Shown: positions 51,901 to 59,634, counted from the first letter of the stretch. The stretch is DNA of 64,000 nucleotides from Acidovorax sp. DW039 (GCF_037101375.1 NZ_AP029019.1:4579001-4643000); one strand, 5' to 3'. A program made the numbers and translations. Notes: generated from the sequence alone by a model not told the origin.

Positions 51901-52050
51901 GATGTGGTGGCCGAAGGGGTGGAAACCGAAGGGCAGCGCGAATTCCTGCTGCGCAATGGATGCCACCGCTTCCAGGGTTATCTGTTCGGACGGCCGGGGC
52001 CGGCAGAACAACTGCAAAACGCTACAGAAAACATAGCTGCCAACGCTTGA
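48964..52050 (+). CDS. GAF/PAS/GGDEF/EAL cyclic-di-GMP signalling protein
   Basis: 1028 residues. Domains in order: receiver-like (1-115; VLLIDNDPAHAQ present, but the phospho-Asp position reads VVCTRQVEDG so it is probably a pseudo-receiver), GAF (about 150-310), PAS (about 335-450), second PAS (about 460-590), GGDEF (about 600-765; GGDEF intact at 673-677, inhibitory RxxD at 664-667), EAL (about 785-1015; EAL at 805-807, DDFGTGYS, AEGVET). Both catalytic signatures look functional, so it may make and degrade c-di-GMP. The last codons are encoded by a genomic repeat. ATG 48964 has no obvious ribosome binding site; other starts are possible. Confidence 0.9.
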   Translation: MPITVLLIDNDPAHAQSLVTALADPWLGWRVEVASTVQAGRERLRQQGVDIVVCTRQVEDGTAFDVLETLQGIPALIVVRPGEEGHAAHAMRHGFADFAVQDAGLNYLLALPAQIEAILERSTSARARRTAEAMLARQHRLLQAISRAQAVFISNDQPQAAFETLLEELMELTRSSFGLVGHVQRTPAEPPALLVHALTDIRWDEMTRMRTVRRSHGALELCDPLSLVGAALASEQAVIVNDASTDPRCQRWPAGLPALQSCLCLPIHAAQEMVALVLLANCPNGYALADIQFPQPLLSTIGQLEMARRAQEERRNLDAELMRTSALLCEKSDALQATLASVAQGIVKVDADGRIRVYNQRYLELLELPEEFLSREPSHEDIVRYQTERGDFGMGFELIEAPARAYVQAEYAAQGRGHSIPETYVRRTQAGRYLEVRSRSMPDGGLVRTFTDVTDYLGTLEALRQSEARWRSLTDLSSDWYWEQDAQLRFVRLNGRPVEDLGLDAQAFYGRTLWELPNTFVSDTLWGEHRSQVQAHEVFQDFEMQRQGPDGQMVWVSVSGEPIFDQHGRFAGYRGVARDITQRKSSEAEIQRLAFYDELTGLPNRRLLMDRLERAVATCARDSTHGALLFLDLDNFKGINDTLGHEWGDRLLRQVAERISASVRASDTVARLGGDEFVLVLQGLHEEQTEAAVEAELVAQKVLQNLTRPYALEGAVLHSTPSIGITLFHDGGQSLQELLKRADLAMYQAKAQGRNTLCFFDPAMQAAATARSALEGDIRAGIERQEFMLHYQPVVNAQGQVLGAEALVRWRHPQRGMVPPGEFISLAEQTGLILPLGRQVLRMACAQLARWGQQATTSHWTVSVNVSAQEFKHPDFVAQVWQALKEAGASPQQLKIELTESLLLQDVEDSIAKMRALREQGVGFSLDDFGTGYSSLSYLKRLPLDQLKIDQSFVRDVLTDPNDAAIACTIVALAQSLGLDVVAEGVETEGQREFLLRNGCHRFQGYLFGRPGPAEQLQNATENIAANA

Positions 52051-52076
52051 TTCATGAGCGCTGCAGCCTGATTTTT
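52031..52076 (-). repeat. Comamonadaceae-type interspersed palindromic repeat, copy 8
   Basis: ACATAGCTGCCAACGCTTGA then TTCATGAGCGCTGCAGCCTG and ATTTTT. The first half lies inside the last codons of the GGDEF/EAL gene (residues IAANA and the stop), the second half is downstream. Confidence 0.6.
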
Positions 52077-52142
52077 CTCACAGCCTCACACCGCCCGCTC
52101 CGTCGGCCGCCCACACCGCCCCGCGGCGGGCTGCCCCGGCCC

Positions 52143-54128
52143 TCAACCGCGCAGCAATTTGTCTTCTGCCAGGGCCAGCGCCGCAGGGTGGCCTGACAGC
52201 ACCAGCGTGTCGCCTTCCTGCAGCTCGGTTCCATCTGCCACGGGGGTCTGGTGGCCGCTGGCGCGGCGCAGGTTGACCACGCGCACGCCCACGGCGGGCA
52301 GGGCCAGGGCACCCAGGGTGGACCCCAGGCAACTCGCCCCCAGCGGAAGACTCACGGTGACCATGCGCTCCTGGTCACGCTCGTTCACGGTGTCATCGTC
52401 TGCGCCGTGGAAGTAACCCCGCAGCAGGTTGTAGCGCGCATCGCGCTGGTCCTGCACCACGCGCAGCACCCGGCGCATGGGCACGCCCACCAGCGCCAGG
52501 GCATGGCTGGCCAGCATCAGCGATCCCTCGATCGCCTCGGGCACCACTTCGGTGGCCCCGGCTTCCTGCAGCTTGTCCAAGGAAAAATCGTCCTGTGTAC
52601 GCACCACCACAGGCACCTGCGGGGCGTGTGAGCGGGTGTTGGCCAGCACCTTGAGGGCTGCAGGCACGTCGATATACGTCACCACCACCGCACTGGCACG
52701 CACCAGCCCGGCTGCCATCAGGGCCTGCAGGCGCGTGGCGTCGCCGTACACCACCGAATCGCCCGCCGCAGCGGCCTGGCGCACACGGTCGGGGTCCAGG
52801 TCCAGCGCCATGTAGGGAATGTTCTCGCGCTCCAGCATGCGCGCCAGGTTCTGGCCGCAGCGCCCGTAGCCGCAGATGATGACGTGCTTGCTGGTATTGA
52901 TGGACTTGCGTGCAATCGTGGTCATCTGCAGCGACTGCTGCAACCAGTCGCTGGCCACCAGCTTCATCACGATGCGGTTGCTGTGCATGATGAGGAAAGG
53001 CGTGGCCAGCATCGACAGCACCATGGCCGCGAGGATGGGGTTCATCAGCGCAGGCTGCACAAGGCCATGCTCCTGCGTGAGCGAGAGCAGCACAAAGCCG
53101 AACTCCCCCGCCTGGGCCAGAAACAGCCCCGAGCGCAGCGCCACGCCCGTGGTGGCCCCCATCAACCGGGCCAGCACCATGATGATGAGCAGCTTGACCA
53201 GCAGCGGCACGGCCAGCAAAGCCAGCACCAGCGCCCAGCGGTCCACCAGAATGTGCCAATCGAGCATCATGCCGATGGTGATGAAGAACAGCCCCAGCAG
53301 CACGTCGTGAAAGGGGCGAATATCGGTGCCCACCTGGTGGCGGTATTCGGTCTCGGACACCAGCACCCCGGCAATGAAGGCACCCAGCGCCAGGCTCAGC
53401 CCGGCCAGCTCCGTCAGCCAAGCCAGGCCCAGGGTGATGAGCAGCAGGTTCAACATGAACAGCTCTTCGCTCTTGCGCCGTGCCACCAGGGTAAGCCACC
53501 AGCGCATCACCTTCTGCCCACCGGTGAGCAACACGCCCACCAGCACCGTGGCCTTGAGCAAGGCCCAGCCCAGCGCCACCAGCAGTTCGTCGGGCGAAGT
53601 GCCCAGCGCAGGAATCAGCACCAGCAGCGGCACCACCGCCAGGTCTTGAAACAGCAGCACGCCCATCACACGCCGCCCGTGCTCACTCTCCAGCTCGGCG
53701 CGCTCGGCCATCAGCTTGACGACGATGGCGGTGCTGCTCATCGCCAGCACGCCCGACAGGGCCAGCGCCGTCTGCCAGCCCATGTCCCAGATCCCGCCCA
53801 CGGCGTAGGACAACAACACACCGCCCGCAGTGACGACTGCCATGGTCAGCAGCACCTGCATGAGCCCCAGGCCAAACACCTGGCGGCGCATGGCCCGCAG
53901 CTTGGGCAGGCTGAACTCCAGCCCGATGGCAAACATCAGGAACACCACCCCAAACTCGCCCAGATGCCGCACGCCTTCCGAGTTCTGGGCCAGCGCCATG
54001 GCATGGGGCCCAATCAGCACCCCGGCAGCCAGGTACCCCAGCATGGGCGGCAACTTCAGGCTGCGGCAGGTGACCACACCCAGCACCGCAGCCAGAAGGT
54101 AAAGCAAAGTCAAAGCGAGAGAGGACAT
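52143..54128 (-). CDS. monovalent cation:proton antiporter (CPA2/Kef family) with RCK domains
   Basis: 661 residues: about twelve membrane helices (1-385) of the CPA2 exchanger, with LGYLAAGVLIGPHAMAL and FQDLAVVPLLVLIPAL, then a cytoplasmic RCK-N/TrkA-N Rossmann domain (HVIICGYGRCGQNLARMLE at about 415-433) and a TrkA-C domain (about 565-655). A potassium/proton antiporter of the KefB/KefC/YbaL type. No glutathione-linked ancillary gene is adjacent. Divergent from kdsD with 97 bases between starts. Confidence 0.93.
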   Translation of the reverse strand: MSSLALTLLYLLAAVLGVVTCRSLKLPPMLGYLAAGVLIGPHAMALAQNSEGVRHLGEFGVVFLMFAIGLEFSLPKLRAMRRQVFGLGLMQVLLTMAVVTAGGVLLSYAVGGIWDMGWQTALALSGVLAMSSTAIVVKLMAERAELESEHGRRVMGVLLFQDLAVVPLLVLIPALGTSPDELLVALGWALLKATVLVGVLLTGGQKVMRWWLTLVARRKSEELFMLNLLLITLGLAWLTELAGLSLALGAFIAGVLVSETEYRHQVGTDIRPFHDVLLGLFFITIGMMLDWHILVDRWALVLALLAVPLLVKLLIIMVLARLMGATTGVALRSGLFLAQAGEFGFVLLSLTQEHGLVQPALMNPILAAMVLSMLATPFLIMHSNRIVMKLVASDWLQQSLQMTTIARKSINTSKHVIICGYGRCGQNLARMLERENIPYMALDLDPDRVRQAAAAGDSVVYGDATRLQALMAAGLVRASAVVVTYIDVPAALKVLANTRSHAPQVPVVVRTQDDFSLDKLQEAGATEVVPEAIEGSLMLASHALALVGVPMRRVLRVVQDQRDARYNLLRGYFHGADDDTVNERDQERMVTVSLPLGASCLGSTLGALALPAVGVRVVNLRRASGHQTPVADGTELQEGDTLVLSGHPAALALAEDKLLRG

Positions 54129-54225
54129 AGGGCGATGCTATACGAGGGATACCGCTGTCCCCAAGGCATATGAAGCCTTTGAGCCATTGCAGCAGGGACA
54201 TGTGCCCGGTCGATAGAATCCCGGC

Positions 54226-55227
54226 ATGACAGCGAGCCTCCCCACGCCCCCCACGTTCGACCCGGCACAGGCCTTGCGCCTGGCGCGCGAGACCTTTGAC
54301 ATCGAGGCCGCAGCGCTGCACGGGCTGGCAGCCCGGGTGGACGAGCGTTTTGCCCGCGCCGTACAGATGGTGCTGGCCACCACAGGCCGCCTGGTGGTGA
54401 TGGGCATGGGCAAGAGCGGCCACGTAGGCCGCAAGATTGCTGCCACGCTGGCGTCCACAGGCACCCCCGCATTTTTTGTGCACCCTGCCGAAGCCAGCCA
54501 TGGCGACCTGGGCATGGTGACCGGCAGCGATGTGGTGCTGGCCATCTCCAACAGCGGCGAAAGCGGCGAACTCACCGCCATCCTGCCCGTGCTCAAGCGC
54601 CTGGGCGCTCCGCTGATTGCACTGACCGGCGGCCTGCACTCCACCCTCGCCCGCCATGCCGATCTGGTGCTGGACTGCAGCGTGGAGCGCGAAGCCTGCC
54701 CACTGAACCTGGCCCCCACCGCCAGCACCACGGCCCAGCTGGCCATGGGCGATGCGCTGGCCGTGGCGCTGCTGGATGCCCGCGGCTTCAGGCCCGAAGA
54801 CTTTGCCCGCTCCCACCCCGGTGGGGCGCTGGGCCGCAAGCTGCTCACCCATGTGAGCGACGTGATGCGCAGCGGCGCCCAGGTGCCCCGCGTGGCACCC
54901 GAGGCATCTTTCAGCGACCTGATGCGTGAAATGAGCGCCAAGGGCCTGGGTTGCTCGGCCATTGTGGATGCCTCAGGCCAGGTGCTCGGCATCTTTACCG
55001 ACGGCGACCTGCGCCGACGCATTGAGGCCGGGGCGGACCTGCGCACCGCCACGGCTGCCCAGGTCATGCACGCATCGCCCCGCCGCATTGCCCCGGATGC
55101 CTTGGCGGTGGACGCCGCCGAGATGATGGAAGCCCATGGCATCACCAGCGTGCTGGTGGTGGACGCCGCGGGCCAGCTCACAGGCGTGGTGCACATCGGC
55201 GACCTGATGCGGGCCAAGGTGATCTGA
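54226..55227 (+). CDS. kdsD: D-arabinose 5-phosphate isomerase (KpsF/GutQ family)
   Basis: 333 residues: SIS domain with VVMGMGKSGHVGRKIAATLA and SNSGESGELTAIL, and two C-terminal CBS domains (about 205-330). Converts ribulose 5-phosphate to arabinose 5-phosphate, the first step to Kdo for lipopolysaccharide. Its stop shares a base with the kdsC start (TGATG), so the block kdsD-kdsC-lptC is translationally coupled. Confidence 0.96.
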   Translation: MTASLPTPPTFDPAQALRLARETFDIEAAALHGLAARVDERFARAVQMVLATTGRLVVMGMGKSGHVGRKIAATLASTGTPAFFVHPAEASHGDLGMVTGSDVVLAISNSGESGELTAILPVLKRLGAPLIALTGGLHSTLARHADLVLDCSVEREACPLNLAPTASTTAQLAMGDALAVALLDARGFRPEDFARSHPGGALGRKLLTHVSDVMRSGAQVPRVAPEASFSDLMREMSAKGLGCSAIVDASGQVLGIFTDGDLRRRIEAGADLRTATAAQVMHASPRRIAPDALAVDAAEMMEAHGITSVLVVDAAGQLTGVVHIGDLMRAKVI

Positions 55228-55811
55228 TGCAGAGCACGTCATCCACTCTGCCCCTCCTGCCCCCGTTGCATCCGGCACTGAACTGGGACCCTGAACTGCT
55301 GTTGCGCGCCCAGCCCGTGCGTGTGGCGTTTTTCGATGTGGATGGCGTGCTCACCGATGGCGGGCTGCTGTTCAGCGAAAACGGCGAAACCCTCAAACGC
55401 TTCAACACCCTGGACGGCCACGGCCTGAAGCTGCTGCAAAAGGCGGGCATTACGCCGGCCGTCATCACCGGCCGGGATTCGGCCCCGCTGCGCGTGCGGC
55501 TCAAGGCCCTGGGCATTGAGCACGCCGTGTTTGGCACCGAGGACAAACGCCCTGCTGGAGAGCGCCTGCTCACCCAGCTGGGGCTGGACTGGTCTCAGGC
55601 CGCCGCCATGGGGGACGACTGGCCAGATCTGCCTGTGATGCGGCGCTGCGCACTGGCCTGCGCCCCGGCCAATGCCCACCTGGAAAATCGCCACTGTGCG
55701 CATTACGTGACCCAGGCGCGTGGGGGCGAAGGTGCAGCACGTGAGTTCTGCGACCTGCTGCTGGTGGCCACCGGGGCTTATGCCCGCCTGCTTTCGGACT
55801 ACGGCTCATGA
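55227..55811 (+). CDS. kdsC: 3-deoxy-D-manno-octulosonate 8-phosphate phosphatase (HAD family)
   Basis: 194 residues. C0-type HAD phosphatase: FDVDGVLTDGGLLF holds the nucleophile Asp and acid Asp, VITGRDSAPLRVRLKALGIE motif II, and MGDDWPDLPVM the magnesium Asp pair. Dephosphorylates Kdo 8-phosphate. Overlaps kdsD by one base and lptC by four. Confidence 0.96.
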   Translation: MQSTSSTLPLLPPLHPALNWDPELLLRAQPVRVAFFDVDGVLTDGGLLFSENGETLKRFNTLDGHGLKLLQKAGITPAVITGRDSAPLRVRLKALGIEHAVFGTEDKRPAGERLLTQLGLDWSQAAAMGDDWPDLPVMRRCALACAPANAHLENRHCAHYVTQARGGEGAAREFCDLLLVATGAYARLLSDYGS

Positions 55812-56434
55812 CACGCTGGATTCAACAAGGCTGGGACCGACTTTCGCTGTACCTGCCGGTGCTGCTAATGGGCCTGCTCGCCATGGGCACCTGGTGGCTG
55901 GTGCGCAATGCGCCTATGCCGCTGTCTACCACCCAGCGCAGCGTGCCCGCAGACCAGCCCGACTATTCGATGAAGAACTTTGCCGTGAAGAGCTTTGACG
56001 CAAAGGGCCGGTTGCAAAGCGAGGTGCGGGGCGACGTGGCCCGGCACTTCCCGGCATCGGACACGCTGGAAATCGACAAGGCGCACATGCGCTCCATCGC
56101 ACCCAACGGAAGGCTCACCATCGCGACATCCAACCGCGCACTGAGCAACGGCGATGGCTCTGAAGTGCAGCTGTTCGGCGACGCCGTGGTGACCCGCGAG
56201 GCCATGCCTGCACACAACGGAGCCCCAGCGCAGCCGCAGCTGCAGTTCCGCGGCGAGTTCCTGCACGCCTTCACCCAGGAAGAGAAGGTGCGATCCAACC
56301 AGCCGGTCACCCTGACCCGTGGCAGCGACCGCTTCACCGCAGATTCCATGGAATATGACAACCTGGACCAGGTGCTGCAATTGAATGGCCGTGTACGCGG
56401 CATGCTGATGCCCGGCACTCCGCAAGGCCGCTGA
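55808..56434 (+). CDS. lptC: lipopolysaccharide export system protein LptC
   Basis: 208 residues. N-terminal membrane helix (about 17-33), then the periplasmic LptC beta-jellyroll (DYSMKNFAVKSFDAKGRLQS, HFPASDTLEIDKAHM, NGRLTIATSNRALSNGD). Bridges LptBFG to LptA across the periplasm. In many genomes lptA and lptB follow; here an SDR gene follows and lptA/lptB are not within the window. Confidence 0.9.
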   Translation: MTRWIQQGWDRLSLYLPVLLMGLLAMGTWWLVRNAPMPLSTTQRSVPADQPDYSMKNFAVKSFDAKGRLQSEVRGDVARHFPASDTLEIDKAHMRSIAPNGRLTIATSNRALSNGDGSEVQLFGDAVVTREAMPAHNGAPAQPQLQFRGEFLHAFTQEEKVRSNQPVTLTRGSDRFTADSMEYDNLDQVLQLNGRVRGMLMPGTPQGR

Positions 56435-56471
56435 GCACCTTGGCCCACTGCAGCATCTCAGGATTCGCCCA

Positions 56472-57257
56472 ATGACCCAGCCTCTCGCATTCATCACCGG
56501 CGCATCCAGCGGCATTGGCCAGGCGCTGGCGCTGCACTTCTACCAGGCGGGTTACCGGCTGGCACTGGTGGCACGTCGCACTTCTGAAGTGAAATCATGG
56601 GCTGATGCACATGGAATCAGCGCAGCAAGCTACGAAATTTATAGCGCCGATGTGTCGGTAGTGGACAGCATCGTGGCCGCTGGCACCGAATGCATTTCCC
56701 GCCAGGGCCTGCCCGACGTGGTGATTGCCAACGCAGGTATCAGCGTGGGCATGGACACCGCCGAGCGGGACGACCTGGAAGTGATGGTGCGCACGTTGGC
56801 CACCAACAACACCGGCATGGCCGCCACGTTCCATCCTTTTGTGCAAGGCATGACACAGCGCCGCAGCGGCACCCTGGTCGGTATCGGCAGCGTGGCGGGT
56901 ATTCGTGGTCTGCCCGGGCACGGAGCCTACTGCGCCAGCAAGGCTGCCGTCATCAGCTACTGCGAAAGCCTTCGGGGCGAGATGCGGCCCCATGGGGTGC
57001 GCGTGGTCACGATCTGCCCGGGGTATATCGACACGCCGCTCACCCGCCAGAACCGCTACAGCATGCCCTTTCTGATGCAGCCACAGGACTTTGCACGCCA
57101 GGCTTTTCAGGCCATCACCCGCGGCGACAGTTACCGTGTGATTCCATGGCAAATGGGCGTGGTGGCCAAGCTGCTGCGGATGTTGCCCAACGCGCTGTTT
57201 GACCGCCTGCTGGCAGGCAGACCGCGCAAACGTCGCCAGAACGAGCCTGCGAACTAG
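56472..57257 (+). CDS. SDR family oxidoreductase
   Basis: 261 residues: nucleotide-binding TGASSGIGQAL (11-21), NAGIS, catalytic Ser in SVAG and Tyr/Lys in AYCASKAAVISYCESLRGE, with a positively charged C-terminus (GRPRKRRQNEPAN) that may sit at a membrane. Located 38 bases after lptC on the same strand; role in lipopolysaccharide metabolism is only suggested by position. Confidence 0.85.
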   Translation: MTQPLAFITGASSGIGQALALHFYQAGYRLALVARRTSEVKSWADAHGISAASYEIYSADVSVVDSIVAAGTECISRQGLPDVVIANAGISVGMDTAERDDLEVMVRTLATNNTGMAATFHPFVQGMTQRRSGTLVGIGSVAGIRGLPGHGAYCASKAAVISYCESLRGEMRPHGVRVVTICPGYIDTPLTRQNRYSMPFLMQPQDFARQAFQAITRGDSYRVIPWQMGVVAKLLRMLPNALFDRLLAGRPRKRRQNEPAN

Positions 57258-57300
57258 CGGCCCCAAAGCGGCGCAACTACGGAGGCAAAAAGGCAACAAA

Positions 57301-57320
57301 AAAGCCCCCGAAGGGGCTTT
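57301..57320 (-). terminator. rho-independent terminator of the first RRM gene
   Basis: AAAGCCCC TTCG GGGGCTTT read on the minus strand, then TTTGTT: 8-bp stem, tetraloop and U run, 48 bases downstream of the gene. It could also work for the convergent SDR gene. Confidence 0.85.
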
Positions 57321-57367
57321 CTTGTGAAAGTGGAGAGCAACTTATCGGTTGCTCGGCCTCTCGGAAA

Positions 57368-57925
57368 TCAATAACCGCTGTTGCCGCCGCCGTAACCGCC
57401 GCCGCCGCCACCGTTGCGACCGCCGTTACGTGGGCCAGAGCCGTAGGGGCTGCGGAAACCGCCGTCACCACGGCCACCGCCGTAGCCGCCATCGCCACGG
57501 CCGCCGCCGTAACCACCACCGCCTTCGCGGCCACCACCGTAGCCACCGCCGCCTTCGCCGCGACCGCCACCGTAGCCACCTTCACGGCCACCACCGTAGC
57601 CGCCGCCACCGCTGCGACCACCACCAAAACCGCCACCACCGCCGCCGCCAAAGCCGCCGGAACGGGGAGGACGTGGCTCCATGGGGCGAGCTTCGTTCAC
57701 CACGATGCTGCGACCACCCAGGGGCTGGCCGTTCATGCCATTGATGGCAGCCTGCGCCTCAGCGTCGCTGCCCATTTCCACAAAACCGAAGCCCTTGGAA
57801 CGGCCTGTGTCGCGCTCCATCATGACCTTGGCACTGGTCACGGCACCGAATTGGCCAAAGGCCTGTTCCAGATCGTTGTCGCGCACCGAGTAAGGCAGGT
57901 TGCCGACGTACAGTTTGTTGCCCAT
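57368..57925 (-). CDS. glycine-rich RNA-binding protein with one RRM domain (paralogue 1)
   Basis: 185 residues. RRM at 1-78 with RNP2 KLYVGNLPY and RNP1 KGFGFVEM, both containing the aromatic residues that stack on RNA bases. Residues about 90-185 are Gly/Arg/Tyr repeats (GGGYGGGREGG and GDGGYGGGR) typical of cold-induced GRPs. The paralogue at 58253 has a nearly identical RRM and a shorter tail. The start at 57925 and a conserved leader (57926-58026) suggest post-transcriptional or cold regulation. Confidence 0.9.
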   Translation of the reverse strand: MGNKLYVGNLPYSVRDNDLEQAFGQFGAVTSAKVMMERDTGRSKGFGFVEMGSDAEAQAAINGMNGQPLGGRSIVVNEARPMEPRPPRSGGFGGGGGGGFGGGRSGGGGYGGGREGGYGGGRGEGGGGYGGGREGGGGYGGGRGDGGYGGGRGDGGFRSPYGSGPRNGGRNGGGGGGYGGGNSGY

Positions 57926-58026
57926 CGAAGGACTCCTCAAAAACACATGAATAAAGCGATGGAGTCCCGAAAACGCAGCCAGCTAATCTCAATGACGCTC
58001 TAAGCGCGAAACTGACGGATCACCGC
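57926..58026 (-). promoter_or_regulatory. conserved leader of RRM gene 1
   Basis: Going outwards from the start codon it carries AGGAGTCC, then GGGACTCCATCGC (57957-57969, minus strand) and GCGGTGATCCGTCAGTTTCG (58007-58026), all repeated in the leader of the second RRM gene. The same order and near the same spacing suggest a structured or protein-bound 5' region. The rest of 57926-58252 contains only the terminator of RRM gene 2's neighbour and AT-rich sequence. Confidence 0.6.
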
Positions 58027-58187
58027 AAACCAAAAAAGGCGAGAAAAACCCGCTTTGGCATTATGCGCCACAAAATTAAAAAAAATGCAAGCTGTTGTGC
58101 AGGGGCAATATGGGCTGCTGACAAAACCCAACGCCCCCGATGAACTCAGGGTGCGGTGCAGGTAGCGCAAGACACCACAGACAACAA

Positions 58188-58211
58188 AAAAGGAGCCCAA
58201 GGGCTCCTTTT
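58188..58211 (-). terminator. rho-independent terminator of the second RRM gene
   Basis: AAAAGGAGCCC TT GGGCTCCTTTT on the minus strand, followed by TTGTTG. Strong 11-bp stem with short loop and U run, 41 bases after the gene's stop. Confidence 0.85.
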
Positions 58212-58252
58212 CGGGGGACAGGCAGCAGCGAAGCTGCCTGAGGGATGAGGGC

Positions 58253-58630
58253 TTAGTAGCCGCCGCGGCCGCCGCCGTAGCCGCCGCCATTGCCACCACC
58301 GTAGCCGCCGCCACCGCTGCGGCCACCGCCGAAGCCACCACCGTTACCGCCGCCAAAGCCGCCGCTGCGTGGAGCGCGGGGCTCCATGGGGCGAGCTTCG
58401 TTCACCACGAGGTCGCGGCCGCCAAAGTTTTGGCCATGCACGCCTTGGATAGCGGCTTGTGCTTCAGCATCGCTGCCCATTTCGACAAAGCCGAAACCCT
58501 TGGAACGGCCTGTGTCGCGCTCCATCATGACCTTGGCGCTGCCAACAGAGCCGAACTGGCTGAAAGTTTGCTCCAGATCTTGGTCGCGGAAAGAATAGGG
58601 CAGATTGCCCACGTAAAGTTTGTTGCCCAT
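58253..58630 (-). CDS. glycine-rich RNA-binding protein with one RRM domain (paralogue 2)
   Basis: 125 residues. RRM at 1-78 (KLYVGNLPYSFRDQDLEQTF; RNP1 KGFGFVEMGSDAEAQAAI, identical to paralogue 1) and a short glycine-rich tail (GGGNGGGFGGGRSGGGG). A tandem duplicate of the gene at 57368, with its own leader and terminator, so the two are independent transcription units. Probably an RNA chaperone of the cold-shock type. Confidence 0.9.
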   Translation of the reverse strand: MGNKLYVGNLPYSFRDQDLEQTFSQFGSVGSAKVMMERDTGRSKGFGFVEMGSDAEAQAAIQGVHGQNFGGRDLVVNEARPMEPRAPRSGGFGGGNGGGFGGGRSGGGGYGGGNGGGYGGGRGGY

Positions 58631-58726
58631 GACGGGACTCCTCAAAAAACATGAAAACGCGATGGAGCCCGACGCAATCAACAAACCTGTGACGACTTCA
58701 AAGACGCGAAACTGACCAATCACCGC
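58631..58726 (-). promoter_or_regulatory. conserved leader of RRM gene 2
   Basis: Contains GGGCTCCATCGC next to the coding region and GCGGTGATTGGTCAGTTTCG at 58707-58726, matching the first leader (two differences in the 20-base block). About 100 nt long in both genes. Confidence 0.6.
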
Positions 58727-58871
58727 TTACTTCGGTGCCTTTTCGGAGCGGAGTGCGCCCACAAAAAGACCAAACCATTATTAATCACTTTATGGGTGCT
58801 GTGGCTTTTTATTTCTGTGGTGATTTTTTCTCCCGGGAAAATAGGCATTGCAATGCGCTAAAATTTATGAG

Positions 58872-59025
58872 TCTTTGGGGAGTAGCCCGCCGGTTGCGCA
58901 ATGCACCGGGGCATGCGTCAACACACTTGGGTTTCCTGAAAACCTATGGCGTATGCGGCTTGTGAGCTGGGCGAGACCATTGACTGCATGCCGATCCAAT
59001 GGCCGGAGTCGGGGTGCAGTCAATG
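58872..59025 (+). ncRNA. yybP-ykoY (manganese) riboswitch
   Basis: Both conserved loops are present in order: TTTGGGGAGTAGCC at 58874-58887 and GCATGCGTCAACACACTTGG at 58911-58930, closed by GGGCGAGACC at 58969-58978. This is the Mn-binding yybP-ykoY core. Immediately downstream ATTGACTGCATGCC and a GGGGTGCAGTCAAT partner (58979-59024) form a strong hairpin, a likely expression platform. It precedes an UPF0016 gene, the known type of target, so manganese should induce the exporter. Confidence 0.85.
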
Positions 59026-59062
59026 CGTTTCTAAACCAATCCGGCCGGATTGACCCCACACC

Positions 59063-59626
59063 ATGGAAGCTTTCTTCATCTCCACCGCCATCGTTGCCCT
59101 TGCCGAAATGGGCGACAAAACCCAGCTGCTCGCACTGGTATTGGCTGCGCGCTTTCGCAAACCCTGGCCGATTGTTCTGGGCATTCTGGTCGCCACACTG
59201 GTCAATCATGGCCTCGCGGGGGCTGTGGGTGCCTGGGTGACCACATTTGTCGGCCCCCAGGTGCTGCGCTGGATTCTGGGTGCCTCTTTCATTGCCATGG
59301 CCATCTGGATGCTCATCCCCGACAAGCTGGATGAAGGCGATGCCGATGGCTCGCCGCGCTGGGGGGTCTTCGGCACCACCGTGGTGGCTTTCTTCCTGGC
59401 AGAAATGGGTGACAAGACCCAGATTGCCACAGTGATGCTGGCAGCCCAGTACAACGCTTACTGGTGGGTAGTGGCGGGCACCACGCTGGGCATGATGATC
59501 GCCAATGCTCCCGTGGTCTGGCTGGGCGAGCGCATCACGCGCCGCGTGCCGATCAAGGCAGTGCACACCATCTCCGCCATCATTTTTGCGGTGCTGGGCG
59601 TGCTGGCCTTTGTGACCCCTGCCTGA
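59063..59626 (+). CDS. TMEM165/GDT1-family (UPF0016) manganese exporter
   Basis: 187 residues, six membrane helices in two repeats, each with the family motif E-x-G-D-K-T (AEMGDKTQLLAL at 14-25 and AEMGDKTQIATV at about 114-125). Members of this family export Mn2+ (or Ca2+) and are often governed by the yybP-ykoY riboswitch, which is present just upstream. Confidence 0.92.
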   Translation: MEAFFISTAIVALAEMGDKTQLLALVLAARFRKPWPIVLGILVATLVNHGLAGAVGAWVTTFVGPQVLRWILGASFIAMAIWMLIPDKLDEGDADGSPRWGVFGTTVVAFFLAEMGDKTQIATVMLAAQYNAYWWVVAGTTLGMMIANAPVVWLGERITRRVPIKAVHTISAIIFAVLGVLAFVTPA

Positions 59627-59634
59627 GGCCAGGC

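Noticed and set aside
52884..54173. 429-codon plus-strand frame rich in Gln and His opposite the Kef antiporter
   Set aside because: Complement of hydrophobic codons; the antiporter on the minus strand is certain.
56605..56650. A tenth repeat copy inside the SDR gene (AATCAGCGCAGCAAGCTACG then AAATTTATAGC)
   Set aside because: Similarity to the repeat family is limited to AGCGCAGCAAGCTA and may be chance; the arms are missing.
57368..57680. Short tandem repeats resembling a CRISPR or minisatellite
   Set aside because: They encode the Gly/Arg/Tyr tail of the RRM protein in frame, with codon-level repetition and no spacers.
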